From Cephalotrichum gorgonifer (lineage: Eukaryota > Ascomycota > Sordariomycetes > Microascales > Microascaceae): DNA of 64,000 nucleotides. The stretch is from assembly GCA_900312665.1 (NCBI GenBank), contig ONZQ02000004.1:310001-374000 (forward strand). Reading direction: 5' to 3'. Each line of letters begins with the position of its first letter. Within the stretch, counting starts at the first letter, position 1. Position numbers and translations under genes: made by a program. Under the pieces are notes generated by a model that made no database searches, was not told where the DNA came from, and worked only from the letters and a program-made list of their open reading frames with translations. This document shows positions 32,885 to 45,607 of the stretch, piece after piece.

Positions 32885-33864
32885 TCATGATCGCCGCTGT
32901 TGCTTCGACTTGGACTTGGACGGGATAGCGCTGTCCCCGTCCACCTGCCCCATCTCAAGGTCGGAAGTCCGGCTCCGCCCGAGGAATCCCCTTGACCCAC
33001 CATCCCGGCCCTTCGTCTTGGCAGGTGCCGACGGCTCGGTCCTCGAGCGACCGTCCCCGCGCCGCTCACCGGTCGTCATCCCCTCCTGGCGACCGGGCTG
33101 CGCAGAGGTGTACTCGGGACGGTCCTCCCTCTGCATCCTGTCAAACTCCGCGCCTAGACTGGGATCGATGTCCGGGAGTGGCAGGCCGCTCTTCCGGAGC
33201 GTCTGCTTGCCCTTCTCGCGGAGGTGCGACTCGAGGAGGGCCGCATTGCGGGTGTTGGCGCGGAAGGCCGCGTCGGCGACGTCGCCGATGAAGGGGACGA
33301 TACCGACGAGGAAGTCGAGGATAATGTTAAGGAGCATCCTGACGATAACTGGTGTAGGGAGGCCGTCCTCGACTTTCATGGCAGTGCGGAAGACCATGAG
33401 GGACAGCATAGTATCCAGAACATCTCCAACTCTGTGCGCCAATGGTCAGTTAGCTTAGTGCGCGCGACTTCGTTGCGTGTGTCTCTATCTGGCGGACCGG
33501 GTGGGTGGGAGTACTTACGCAGGGAAGAGGGCGATGACACTGCCCCAGCCGAACTTGATGCCGAAGCAGTTGCAAAGGGAGTTGTCAAGGCGATAAGCGC
33601 GTCGCTTAACCTTGGTCAAGACTTTCGCATCGTGGTCGGATATACCGGGCGGGAGGGCCTTCTTCCGCTTCTTGAGCTTCCCACTCGGGGTCCCGTTGAG
33701 TCTCGTCGCGGGGACATGTTCAAAGTATGGGTCCTGTACGCTCGTGTTAGTGGCCGGGGGAATGTGTATAATGCCAATTGGACACGTACCTCTGTGCCGA
33801 ACTTGTTTTGCAGCGTCTCACCAAGAATTTTCTTGCCGACGAACTTTGCTATCATGCCACTCAT
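32885..33864 (-). CDS. DUF4112 membrane-associated protein
   Basis: Three exons on the minus strand: 33790-33864, 33519-33733, 32885-33431; 278 aa, splice sites GT-AG and in frame. The first 150 residues match the DUF4112 pattern (PF13430): DPYFEHVPATRLNG, KLKKRKKALPPGISDHDAKV, VKRRAYRLDNSL, GIKFGWGSVIALFPAVGDVLD, and the hydrophobic NIILDFLVGIVPFIGDVADAAF. Two GD-containing hydrophobic segments (FPAVGD and VPFIGD) are the hallmark and suggest membrane association. The rest is a charged, Ser/Arg/Gly-rich tail ending in SKSKSKQQRRS. The biochemical role of DUF4112 proteins is not established to my knowledge. The exon 2-3 joint falls inside the conserved FPAVGDVLD, which supports the model. Confidence 0.88.
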
Positions 33865-35057
33865 CTTGGTGGTGCTGCTTTCGCGGTAGTATCGGGAGAC
33901 GAGACCAAGATGGCAGAAGTTTTGCGTTGCCCTAGCACGGGGGGAGGGCCGAGAACGGGTATTCGTGAGCTTTTAATGCCCGACGAGGGGTCTCTAGCGA
34001 CAGCAACAGAGAAGCGCGAGCGATTGGGCGTGTGTGAGTGTCTATCTTGGTGGCGCGCTCTCGTGGTGCTGTGGCTCGATTGGCTCGATTCGCCGAAACT
34101 AATACAAGTAAAGCGAGCTAGCGGAAGCTTGAAGGTCAAGAGCCGAGTATTCTATTTCAGGTGCAAAAGAGTGATAGGAAAGGAGAAAATATGGTTGCCC
34201 GTCGAGAAAGATGAAGTGGTTGTAGGGTATTTATCAGTCGAAACGAGAGTCGAGCAGCGCCAGCAGGTTTTATCGGAGATCCGAGGAGAGACACAAGCTG
34301 TTGCAGGAGACTACGTAGGTGTTGCAAGATGATGTAACCGAAAACTATGCCAAGCTGAAATCCACCCAGGTTGTGGTACTGAGCCACACTCCCCCGGGCG
34401 GCCTCCCCTAGTTACATGTAGTGAGTTTTGCTCCTGTCAGAGCAGGATTTGGTTGGGCGATCGGACTTTAGGTACGCTTATATAATATAGATCCGATCGC
34501 ATGCATGTGACACTCGCCACAAATGGAAAACTGCTACGCCACAGATCTTCTAGTGTGGCGCTCTCCTCGCGGACAAGCATATGCATGTATACCTGGATCC
34601 ATCATCGGAGCCAGAATTGAGAGGCTTTGCTTGGTGGAACCCATGTCAGGCACTGACTGCACAGTAGTTGATCTCCCTCCGCACATCACCACGGCCCCCC
34701 ACCCGGCTTCCAAGACCCATCCATCCTCGCCTCCTCACAGTCAGTCTCCTTGTCTTATCCATAGACAGCGCTGCATCTTCTATTCATGAATTAATTTCAT
34801 CTGGCATTGCCTTGTGCTTTCCCCAACCAGCACACCGGCATCAGCGACATCATATCCGCCTGACACTAAACACCACAGTGAGCAGGGAGCAAGCGCCACG
34901 CACCAGCACCCAGCACCCAGTCGCAAACCGGCCCGACTTAGGCAAGCTTGAATCGAGTCCAATACCACCCAGCTCCTCCGGGGCCCTGTCCTCAGCTGCA
35001 TCGTCATCACACCTTGTCTCCACGCCTTGTCGGATATGACCCTGACAAGCCTACATC
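33865..35057. other. divergent promoter region DUF4112 / DCP2
   Basis: 1.2 kb between start codons on opposite strands. The part from about 34660 is C/T-rich on the plus strand, consistent with a DCP2 leader. Nothing else assigned. Confidence 0.55.
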
Positions 35058-37685
35058 ATGTCCGGCGCAAAAATGCAGTTAGAAGATTGTATGAACCGCC
35101 CGCCCTCCTCTCTCCCCACTACCTCTGCCCATGTCGCGCCATGTCTATCTTCCGCTGTCGCCCACATCCTGGATATTAATGCCAATGTAATAACGAGATG
35201 CTGATTTTTGTTCTACTCCTTGTGTGCAGGGTTGGACGACCTCTGCGTCCGCTTCATCATCAACCTCCCCCAAGAAGACCTCTCGTCGGTACCGCGAATA
35301 TGCTTCCAAGTTGAGGAAGCCCAGTGGTTCTACGAAGATTTCATCCGCCCTCTCGACCCCACTCTCCCTTCGATGACTCTCCGAACATTCTGTCTTCGCA
35401 TCTTCCAACACTGTCCTCTGTTGACGACCTTCCCCGTCGGCGCCCATATCCAGGCGTTTGAAGAGTTCCTCCAGTACAAGACCCGCATCCCTGTGCGTGG
35501 CGCCATTCTACTGAACGAGGCCATGGACTCTGTGATATTGGTGCGGGGTTGGAAGAAGAATGCGAACTGGAGTTTCCCCCGGGGCAAGATTAACAAGGAC
35601 GAGGACGACCTCGATTGCGCCATCCGTGAGGTGTACGAAGAGACCGGGTTCGACGTCCGCGCTGCGGGCCTCGTCCCCGCTGGCGAGGCCACCAAGTCCA
35701 TCGAGGTCACTATGCGCGACCAGCAGATCCGACTCTACGTCTTCCGGGATGTTCCCATGGACACCCACTTCGAGCCGCGGACCAGAAAGGAGATTAGTAA
35801 AATCCAATGGTACCACCTGTCCGAGCTGCCCGCTTTCAGGAAGAAGGGGAACCACGACAACCCGGCCGGCAATGCCACCAACGCGAACAAGTTCTACATG
35901 GTGGCCCCATTCCTTGTCCCGCTGAAGAAGTGGATCAGCCAGCAGCTCAAGCAGGACGCTAGCAGGTCCAGGAAGGAGGCTCACCCGATTCCGGACACCG
36001 TTCCCGAGGAGACCGCGACGGAAGACGAGACGTGGAATCAGCCGCAACCTGGGCAGCCGGGACCCGACCCCGGCGCACTCGAAGGTGCCACCCGTGAATT
36101 GCAGCGCCTCCTCAAGATACAGCCTCCGACCCAGGGTATTCAACCACCCTCCCAGCCAGTCTCCCAGCCAGTCTCCCAGCCAGCCTCCGAGCAAGACAAG
36201 GGAGGAGCTTTGCTAGCACTTCTGCAATCCAAGACCCCCGCGACGAATCAGTATCCCCTCAACCCTGCGGGACATACTAATACGGAGTCAGCCCAGCCCA
36301 GGCCACACCATGACACCACCAATCATCCCGCCCACCAGCCTCCCCTTGCCCCTCAAGAATATTCTCCTCAGCCGTTCCCCGTGCCTCCGGGGGCCGGACA
36401 TGGGCCTTGGACAGGTGGCCAGCAAGCCAACGTGCCCCAGGTGCAGGGTGTGCGCCATCCTCACGCTCAAAATGGATATCCTCAGCACTACCCTAATCCT
36501 CCGCCGGCCTTGGTTCACCCGCAGCCGCTTCCGCCACAGGTGCACAAGACCGGAGTCTTCAACTATACAACTCCCCCGCCACACACTCTACTGAAAGCGC
36601 CCGCTGGGCCGCATGACCCCTACCAAAATGTCCCCCCTCACGGCTATCCTCGGGAGCAACAGAATCAGATTAAACAGTATGGGCCGCCGTTGAACGAGCA
36701 CTCTAAGGCATTGTTGGATGCTTTCAAGACAAGGGCTTCCCCGGGCAGTGTCCAGGAGCCGATTGAGTTGCCCGCTTCTCAGCCCGTTTCTCAGCCGTCT
36801 TCTCAGTCCCAACAGCCAAGTAAACTGAACGCGCCCCACGTCCAGCCCTACCCGGGCCAGGGCAAGGTGCCAGACATCGCTGCCGCGGCACGGCCCTACC
36901 AGAACGCAGGTGTAGATCCGAACCTGCCGATGGGGATTCCTGCGCCCAACCAGCTTCCCCCTTCCGCCTTTGCTCCCAAAGCACAAGCGCAAAGCGACAA
37001 ACACCGCTCGGCGCTTCTTGGCATGTTTAAACAGACCGAATCGAATGCAAGCGTATCTCCAAGGGAAACCACATTCCCGACGCTCGCGGGCGGCTCTACC
37101 TCAAACAGCAAGCCGAACTCCCTTGCAGGCGCAAGCCCCCACGTTCCGCTGGCCAACCTCTCGCTACAGGGTCAGCCCGGCAGTCCTTCCTCCAGGGCAT
37201 ACCCCTCTCCCGGGCGATATACCAGCGAAATCGCCGCGCCGAAGACTTCTCAGGGACCCAGTACCGGATCATCGCAACCGCTCATGCAGCTCCTACGTCG
37301 ACAGGAGGAGCCCCCTAAGCCTCAGCGTGCTCCTCCAGCACCGTATGCGGTTTACGATCCTGCGCAGACGACACCCACCGCGCTTGGGAGCCCACCGGCT
37401 CCGGCGTCGTTCCCCGCGCCCGTGTTCCATCGGCAGCAGGAGGCTCCCGCAGGACATAAGAAGAAGCTGTTGTCCCTCTTCTCACCTCAGCAGCAGATGT
37501 CAACGCCGGCGGAGAACGAGGAGGGGTCGGGTAAAGGGAAGGAAGTTGGGGTGGGGACGAGTACGGAGTATCGTAGGGGGAGCGCGGTGCCCCCCAGGGT
37601 CGGGAGTGGGACGGAAGGGCCTATTTCGCTCGCTGATAGGAGCTTTTTGTTGGGGTATCTACAGAGTGCTACGCATGGGAGGTAA
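35058..37685 (+). CDS. DCP2: mRNA-decapping enzyme Dcp2
   Basis: Two exons, 35058-35088 and 35230-37685; 828 aa. The ten-residue first exon (MSGAKMQLED) splices to WLDDLCVRFIINLPQEDLSS, the start of the Dcp2 regulatory (box A) domain, which binds Dcp1. The Nudix domain covers about 95-235, with the Nudix box G129-x5-E135-x7-R143-E-V-Y-E147-E148-x-G150, where the glutamates bind metal for hydrolysis of the m7G cap. Box B follows (FYMVAPFLVPLKKWI). Dcp2 acts in the cytoplasm and P-bodies in 5'-3' mRNA decay. The long Pro/Gln-rich tail carries several leucine-rich helical motifs (ALLALLQ, ALLDAFK, ALLGMFK, LMQLLRR, KLLSLFS, FLLGYLQ). Such HLMs in yeast Dcp2 bind Edc3 and other activators, and SQPVSQP repeats lie between them. 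The intron is 141 nt. Confidence 0.96.
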
Positions 37686-38159
37686 GGGGCGCATGTGCCT
37701 GGAAGGAGTGGACACCATGGGGGAAGGTAAGGCGAATTTGGGGGTTTTGATATGGAGGGTAATTTGTGATTTGAAACGGAGAGAATGAGGCAGCGGCCTC
37801 GCTAAGGGGCGCGATGAAGGGGGGTTTAGTTTAACTGTCCGTGTATGGTGTATGTATCTACTGGTGGCGACGAATACAGCGAATGCTTTGATATCCCAAG
37901 GGGGGGTTTGGGGGAGGGAAATGCCGGATCGTGGTTGTATTTGCCTATCCAGAGGAGTGGTTGGGCGCGGGAAGAGCCTGATCCATCCACCCTTTCAATT
38001 CGATGCCCCTTTTCAACCGTGCTTAGGTCCAGGTGGGCTGAGAGCATCATCAAGCCTCGGGACAATGGCCCTCGTTCCATCACCCTTGTCTAGTCCGAGA
38101 CTTGACACGTCCGCTCGCCCTTCCTTCCTCAACTCCGTCACCTATGGTCTATAAATGAC

Positions 38160-38507
38160 ATGCCACGCTCCACCGACCTACTCGGCTACCCATCCGCGAG
38201 ACCTCGCATTCTCGGGGATTCAACCCGAGCCTCTGCTCCAGAACGATATCTAAGACGGGGAATTGAGACACCTGTCGTCGGTCAGGACCTCGAGTACAGA
38301 GTCACATACTCCGGGGACGGTCTGGGCGGGTTAAGGGGGAGGGTCGCAAGGAAACGTTACGTTTCCCTGCTAGCACGGAAGACAGCCGAGACAGCCGAGG
38401 GGAGCTTGGAGGTGAACGAAGAGAGTGTGGCGATTGCCCCCCAGCAGCCGCCAATAAACCTCATCGGCTACCGATCGTTGCTCACCGGCCTCTGGACCCT
38501 GAAGTAA
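38160..38507 (+). CDS. weak candidate small ORF, 115 aa
   Basis: Starts with a true ATG directly after a TATAAATGACATG-like sequence and ends TGLWTLK. No recognisable motif, and composition is only partly gene-like. Listed because it is the least bad candidate in the desert; more likely not a gene. Confidence 0.15.
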   Translation: MPRSTDLLGYPSARPRILGDSTRASAPERYLRRGIETPVVGQDLEYRVTYSGDGLGGLRGRVARKRYVSLLARKTAETAEGSLEVNEESVAIAPQQPPINLIGYRSLLTGLWTLK

Positions 38508-39036
38508 GCCAGAGAATGGCCGCTGTCGCACACCCGTGTTCGAGCCCCATGCTTCGTGCTTTGTGCATCGTGCATCGGTTGCGGTGGGAGATACGAACAC
38601 GTCTACGCTCCATAATGCGCAGGGCCGTTAAATCCGCACCGGGACCGAGGAAGACCGGCTCTGAGGAGAGAAGAATAACCAAGAGCACAGCATCCCCCCC
38701 GGGTGTGTTGCCTTGGTTTCCGTGTCAGCCATCGCCACAGTTTTGCTTCCCCCTCCCTTTTACACCCCCAATGGAAGCAATTCCGCACCAGCGGTGACTC
38801 AGGGGCGAAGCTTGGGACGATGACGTGACGGCAGCAACCCTGCGTCCCCTGCTACACGAAGGCATCACGGGGTCATGTGGTCCCTCCGTCCTCCCTCCCT
38901 GCCCGCGCTCCAAACCCGATAAAGGAACGATGAGCCGAGGAAACAGGAGACGGGAGGGTCCAATTCATTCTCGTCTCCACGCGAAGCCGTAAAGCTCGTC
39001 TACGCCGTGCGACCGCGGAGGCGGTGGACTACCAGA

Positions 39037-39054
39037 CCCCCCCCCCCCCCCCCC
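39037..39054. repeat. C18 homopolymer
   Basis: Eighteen C, then TCC and a run of eight G, which makes a C-tract/G-tract inverted structure. A G12 run follows at 39331-39342. Confidence 0.9.
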
Positions 39055-41912
39055 TCCGGGGGGGATCCACCTGTAAACGCTGACGAACGTGGACTCAAGT
39101 ACGGATGCGCCGGATTTCAAAGCAAGCGAGGAAATATAGAGTAACAGAGAGAAGCGGGCGGAAGACGTCCACAACAGGCTAGGTCGGTGCGGGTGTCCTT
39201 TCTTCCCTGATTCCACCGCATGAGCTGTCTTCTCCACGGAGGTATCGGATCCAATTCCCCACTCACAACGGACCCAGTTGATGGGGAATGTATAAAGGAC
39301 GAATGGATGGGGTTGCATCTCGACAGTAGCGGGGGGGGGGGGCAGGGTGACTGGTTCTCGCCCGTCGTACGTCAAACTTCCTGGGGGAGAACTGGGGAAG
39401 GGGGGAACACCGAATACCACATCCTGCACCTGATACACTAACACTCAGTACGCTGCGACACCCCACCTCGCTAGCCCTGCGGGTCCCCTTTCTTGCACTT
39501 AGCGCTTACAGTCAGGACTGGGCGTGGATGCAGCGAGGGTCGAGATGCGTGTGTGCGGGGAGCAGGCCGCATGATAACGCGGGGATGGAGCTTGGGTCGT
39601 CTCTTATCATGCCTCGAGGGTAGAAAGAGGAGAGATGGAGAGGTCATGGTCCTTCCCGGGGGGATAGCAAACGGACGTTGTTAGGTCCTCGGAACTCGGA
39701 AGGCGGAAGGCGGGAGCGGAGAAAGAGGTGTGCTTTTTCTCGGTGAGGGGCGAGATGCGGGAGCAACCAGAAATGGAGACGGGCCCGGAAGGGGCGGGGG
39801 GCGCGGCGAAAAAGAATATCCCTCTAATATCGGCCGGGTCTCCGAATAGGAAGGACTTAGCGGATGCAATGGGACGAGGAGCGTGTGTCTCAAGGAGGAA
39901 ACGGAGACTGGGAATTGGAAGCTCAAGCCTGTGTTACCCTCCTCTCCCCCTCTTGATATCTAGACCTCCAGCGGCCGCGGTTATTGCCAGTCCTCGCCCG
40001 GCGGCCCACCACACCGGTGCTCACCGGTCCCGAGCCGATGGCCACGCCAACTTGGAGGGTACAAGGGGTGGGGAGTGCGGTGGGAGGTGGGAAGTAGGAG
40101 GCGGGTGGCGGGTGGCGGAGAAAAAGGGTGGGACGACGGAGAATTGGGCGAGACTGGCAGAGAAGGGGAGGGGCGACTGGCGACAGATGGGTGTGTAAGT
40201 GCCCCGTGTGAGTGTGCGGTGTAAGTGCTCCGTACTCTGCTTGTACTTTCTCGCTTACTCTGTACAGGCATGGTTTTATTAGGTAGGTAGGCGCCCATAC
40301 GTTCGCTCATGTAGCACGACAGCAGCGGCGACAGATAACAGCATGGTGGCCAGTTTCAAACCTCAGTCTACTTCCACTACGCCATGTATTACAAGGTCTA
40401 CTAATAGAAGGACCTACCCGAAACTGGACGTACGTACGAGTAATTGCGGTGGCCGGGTGGTGCAGGCCGGTGGTGTAAGCGAGCCCGATAAAGGCACCAT
40501 CCTACATCCTACATCCGACATGCCCACATCCGATCTCCTCCTCACATTGGAAGAGGCCCTCCTCCCCTCTCCCTCTCACCGACTGCTCGTCCTGCACTCG
40601 TACTCGTACCACTTTCTCTTTGTATTTACTCTTACAGCAGACTTTCTTTTTCATTCTGTCTTCCTTCCTTTCGGGCACCATCCAAGGTGGATAAAGCTAG
40701 AGGGGTGGAAACATCGAAACAAAATGTCACCCAAAATGGCACCCAGATACTCCGGCTTATACGGATATGCGGATATACAATACAGACGTCTACAGACGTC
40801 CAGGAGGGAAGGCAATAATATCAAATATTGAAAGAGGGGTGGCAGGAGCCAAACCCACTGCGCTCGTATTCGATTCGACTAGCCGCTTTCCCGTTTCGTG
40901 CCCATAGGTTATTATTAATGGTTGGACGGCGCCTTCTCTCCTTGTTCAAGTACATGTAAGTTATGGTTGTCTCCCATGTGCACTGGAGGATCCATCTGCC
41001 ATGCAACCCGCCCCTCCGCCCCTTCCCCCCTTCCCGCCTCTTGGTTCTGCATGAACATCCAAACTCGGAAATAGCATGGTATTAGCTGCCCCCTCCTCCC
41101 GCCCGCCCCTCCCCTTCGTTTCATATTTCCGCCTTATCATGAACTTTTTGGCTGATAATATGCCCTTGCCGGATTCAACCACTCCCCCCCCCTTTTCTTC
41201 CTCAATCTCCGGTCAACTTCTAGATACGCTCCCGGTGTAAGCTGGGCCCCGGGGGAGGGAGGAGGGGTACGATACGGAGCGCAGCGGAGGAGAGGAGGAA
41301 GGCTTGGGGTCCAACTGGCCCCGCTCTGGCGCTTGGATGGGACTAATAATAGTCGAACGAGAGTCTTGGCCAAATAATCAAGAGCCAATACTCAAAAGTC
41401 AGTCGATGCCCACTAGTCAAGGGGGATCACCCCCCTTCGATCGATTAGAACATTAAATTAAGCACTAAAACGGCCCGCTTGCGATCAGCGATGCTCCAAT
41501 GAGTATGGCTACAGGTCCTTCCAATTGTGACATGCCATGTCGTCGAATCTACTCAGTAGTTTCCGTCTTCCGTCTCGGAATGGCACCTTACCTGTCGCCG
41601 CATTACCTCCAAGCTAGTCCTAAGTCGAGTTGGTGGTCCGCCGGGTTGGGACCGGGGCCGAGGTTGGGGGACCGGAGACCGGAGATCGGGCACGGGGGAT
41701 GAGGCCTCGCCCGAAACCGCCCATCTCCCGCCCGCTATCCGCCGCCGTAGCCAAGACACTAAATCCTTACCGCATCGCCTTCCTTGGACCCAGCGGACTC
41801 CGGACTCAGGACTCTGTACCCCCCAACTCTCAGCGCCACTGCCAACCTCAGGCCACCCATCGGCGCGCATCCCACCCCCTCTCCGAAACGCCCCTCCATG
41901 CTAGGCGCCAGG

Positions 41913-41930
41913 CCATGCATGCATGCATGG
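41913..41930. repeat. 18-bp perfect palindrome of CATG units
   Basis: CCATGCATGCATGCATGG equals its own reverse complement; it consists of overlapping ATGCAT sites. Confidence 0.9.
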
Positions 41931-44900
41931 AAGGAAAGGGCGGGCCCAAAAAAAAAAAGGCAAGCACAAGTAGGTGTGTGGGTAACATAGTAGGAATCCT
42001 AGCCGGTGTCACATGTAAAATATGAAAGTGACAAGGCGCGAATTGCCTTGGAAGAGTGGCAGGCTCAGTCAATACTTGCGTTTACACTCACTCACACTTA
42101 GCCATGGTACGGGTTGAGTCCATAGCTTCATGTTATTATTGGGTGGAATGCTTATCCTTGTCCACTCTACGATTCTCTCTTCAGTCTTTCTATTCCAAGA
42201 GCCGTACAGGATCCAGAAGCGTCCCCATGCAGCCTCCCATCCCCAATCTACCATAACCTACAGCCTCACCAAGTTCCTCCATCCTGTTCGACGCTTCCTA
42301 CCCTGCTGCTGCCCACCTTAACCACTTACACCGCCACCTCTTCAGCCGACTCCTGTACCAGTGCGTACATGCGCTCTCTCGCTCCTAGGCCGTGCAGCGT
42401 CCTCTGTGCAGCGTGCATGCAGACAGACGCATACACCCCCCCACTTCCCTTTCCATCCTGTCCCGGCGCGCTCCGACACAGACTGCCTGGCCTGACTTCT
42501 CTGTGGGCAAAACTTCTCTGTGGGCAAAACAGGATGGCCTCTTCATCTCCGACGAGAAGAAGGGGGTGGTGCAGGTGGGGGCCAATCGCCCTTTTTCGTC
42601 CAATTGCTTGCTGACCGAGTTCCCCTCCGGTGTAGGATTTGAATCTACAAGTATACCTCTTCTTTCCCCTCTATCTTGAGTGCGAGACCTTATATGCTGG
42701 TGATAAAACATAGAAAGATTGCGCTGCGTTGTGTTGCGTTGCGGGGAAGGAAGCGGGGAAGGAAGCGTAGTCTACAATGTATCATCTACCTGTACATATC
42801 TCCATATAAACTATTGACACCAGGTGCAGCTGTAAACGGAAAATTGAAGTTGAAAGGGGACCCTGATAGCCGATATTTCTCCAAATGGATCCATCTACAG
42901 ATTCGAGCCCACACCGCGTTACTCGTACTCCGTACTTACACTCGCCGCGTAAAGGTCTAGATACAAAAGCAGATATCTGCCTATGGTTGCAAGCACACAC
43001 CTCAGGAACACACGCAATCCCGCCCCACTCCTTCCCTCCCTCTTCCCTCCTCCTTTCCCTGAAATCTGAAGTATCCCCTCCTCCTTCTCGACCTCGCTTT
43101 CCCCTTCCCCTCCCCCTTCCCGCCCAGCCCCCGTCTACCTACCATTCTACCCCACTGTCCCCTCACCGACCATATGCAAGCCTCTCTCGCGTCCGTCGTT
43201 AGCATCTCGTGACCTGGCTAATACGTCACCCTCGCCGTGTCACCTAGCTCACGAGATAGGCACTTGACGTGCGGAGGTGCCCCTCTGTTCCTCTATCTCC
43301 TCGATCTGTCGTGTACCCCCAAGGTGGAGTGGGGTGCGGTGGGAATGCCCGATATGTTCAATCTAACGACACTTCACCGACATCTACCCCGTCCATAGGG
43401 TCTCTCCCCGGTCTGCTCGGATGGCTGCGATGAGGGAATCTCCTCCGTTTCCGGGAAACCGAGACGAGAGGGGTGACTTCGGCTCTGAGGTTGGTACCCC
43501 CTACTCCCAGTTTCAACCTCAATGCTGCCGGCTATCATATCGTCTGTGTACAGGACCGGGCCCCAGCATGGGAGCCGAGGTATCCGCGCCATTAACCCCA
43601 CGAAACATCTGACCTCCGTGATCCGCTCATGATGGAGGGATGTAGGATGTAAAGGGGGGGGGGGACTAAGAGGTCCGCTCATCTTGCTCATCTTGGTAGC
43701 CATCTTAGACAACTCAACAAAGACTCTGCTTGGCAAGATCGGCAGCCCCAATGAGAATAAAGGGAATGTGCCTGGAATCTAATTTAGCCAACGAGGGATT
43801 ATCCCCGGGGTACCCCTCCACCCAATATAGTTATTCACAACACGTAACCGCACTCGCCGCGCACAAGGAGGACTCTTTTGAGGGCCACCCATATCCGGAG
43901 CATCTCCCCCGTTACGAATCCCCGGCAACCAGATACCTGGGGGCCACTCATACCTGGGGAGGGTAAGGCAAACGTCGGCTGTCATCGACAATTCACTTGG
44001 AGGGTTGCATGATGCCGGAGTTTTCGGTAGGTGGTTGGGGTGGGCTTAGGTTTCTTCATGCGAGTAAGCCCAGTATTCAAGGCCAATAGCACATGTAGAG
44101 GGGGTCGTACGGCGGCCCGTAGACAAACGCATGTTTACCAGGCGGTTCAAGGAATGCCTCCTGCCAGATCAAACTGCCTGAGGGTCGGCGTAACCCGGCG
44201 AAAGGGGGGGGAGTCCCCGTGGGGTAGTCACGGGCGGAGTAAGCGGGCGTTGCCAGCGCAGCCCCCCCAACTGGATGAACAGAAGATGGGGGTGGTAGTG
44301 CAGCGGAGAATGGAGGACCGGTAAGCGGGCGTGAAGGTTGTTGGTGGAGAAAGGGGAAAGACGACAACCAGGAGACCCAGATTGTTTTGTGGAACCATCC
44401 CCGTACCACGTACTCGTACGTGCCCTGTGCTAACCTCTAACATGAGGAGGGGAAGACCACCCCGGCTGTCAGATGTGTTCCATGTGGCGGAGATAACCAC
44501 ATCCTGTGGAGAGACACATGGATGGGAAAGTCTGGGGTAATTCTGTTTGAGATGGATGTGGCTTCGTCACCCGCAGATTCCGTCGACCGGCGGTGAAGAC
44601 CCGGTACTGAGTGAGCGTCTCCAACCCCCCCAAACCCCCCCCCCCCCCTTCCTTCTGCTCGTGGAGAAAGACCCCGCCCCAGCAACGGGTGGAGGATGGA
44701 TGACAAACTCGAACATGACAGCCCAAGCCCCCTCGTTCCTGTATGAGTGCGAGTAATGTAGTAAGTTGTAAGTAGTAAGTACCCATGGTGCCCCATGCAC
44801 ACATACTTTGCATATACCCCACGAAGAGTTTGTCCAACTCTGTCTCCCCGCAAGTGTGGAGAAGGAGTCCCCGAAGTCAAGCGCCGTTGTACTTACTTCT

Positions 44901-45492
44901 CGTACGAGCAGACCCTCTCCATCTCTTAGCGCTGACTATAGATGATAGTCCGGAGATAGAGCCAGTGTGGGGTCCTGCTGAGCTTGAGCCTCCCGGTGTG
45001 GGGGGGCGCGTGGGTTTCGATGTGGATATATGTGGATGCGGATGTGGGTGTGGCTCCTCTTATCGTGCTGCTTTTACTCGCTGTATGGTATTACCTGTAT
45101 AGTTAGGTACTCCGGACTCCGGACCCCAGACCCATAGTACTCCCCCTCGAATAATTACTCGCAGAGAGGCTAGGCTACTTGCATACATATAGTTGTACTT
45201 GTACTCGTACCCGTACTAGATGGATGATGAAGTGTGGAGGGGCGAACGAGATGCTAGTGTGAGGTGCATGTCCGGCACCTCAGAGCGCCGGGCTCTTGGC
45301 AGTAGACCGCAGCTGGACTACGAGTGTGAAATATCAATGTAATACTCGCAGAAGATCAAATTCGGACTGGAGAGCCGCCGGACTGCCTTGGCTTGGCCCC
45401 ACCCCGTGCCGCTGAGGCCGAGACTTCGACTGAGACCTGGACCGAGACTAAGACCTTGAGCAGATGGGCTGTCTATATCTTCACGTTGCGAA

Positions 45493-45607
45493 ACATTCCA
45501 TCCCTGCGTTCGCGGTTAGCATGTTAATAACGCCCGGGACTCGAACAAAGGCAGTACCGGAATGGGAATGCCGCTGATGTTTTCCACACCGAAAAAGGTC
45601 ATCATGT
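45493..45607 (-). pseudogene. 5S-rRNA-like relic
   Basis: Read on the minus strand, 115 nt begin ACATGATGACC and end GGAATGT, so ACAT/ATGT can pair as in 5S helix I. At positions 18-30 the stretch GGTGTGGAAAACA equals, as far as I recall, the same segment of filamentous-ascomycete 5S rRNA at nearly the same offset (about 15), and GGTACT sits where 5S has CGTACT. The 3' part (GTTA-TAA ... TAACCGCGAACG) is only loosely similar. Expected length is 118-120 nt. No T-run terminator follows. Dispersed 5S genes and pseudogenes are normal in such fungi, so a decayed copy is plausible; a chance match is not excluded. Confidence 0.25.

Noticed and set aside
33224..33889. 221-codon frame on the plus strand
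   Set aside because: Antisense to the DUF4112 exons, which match their family.
40343..40831. 162-codon frame with a true ATG in the gene desert
   Set aside because: Composition is non-coding and it runs through a copy of the TACTCGTAC repeat motif; no recognisable segment.
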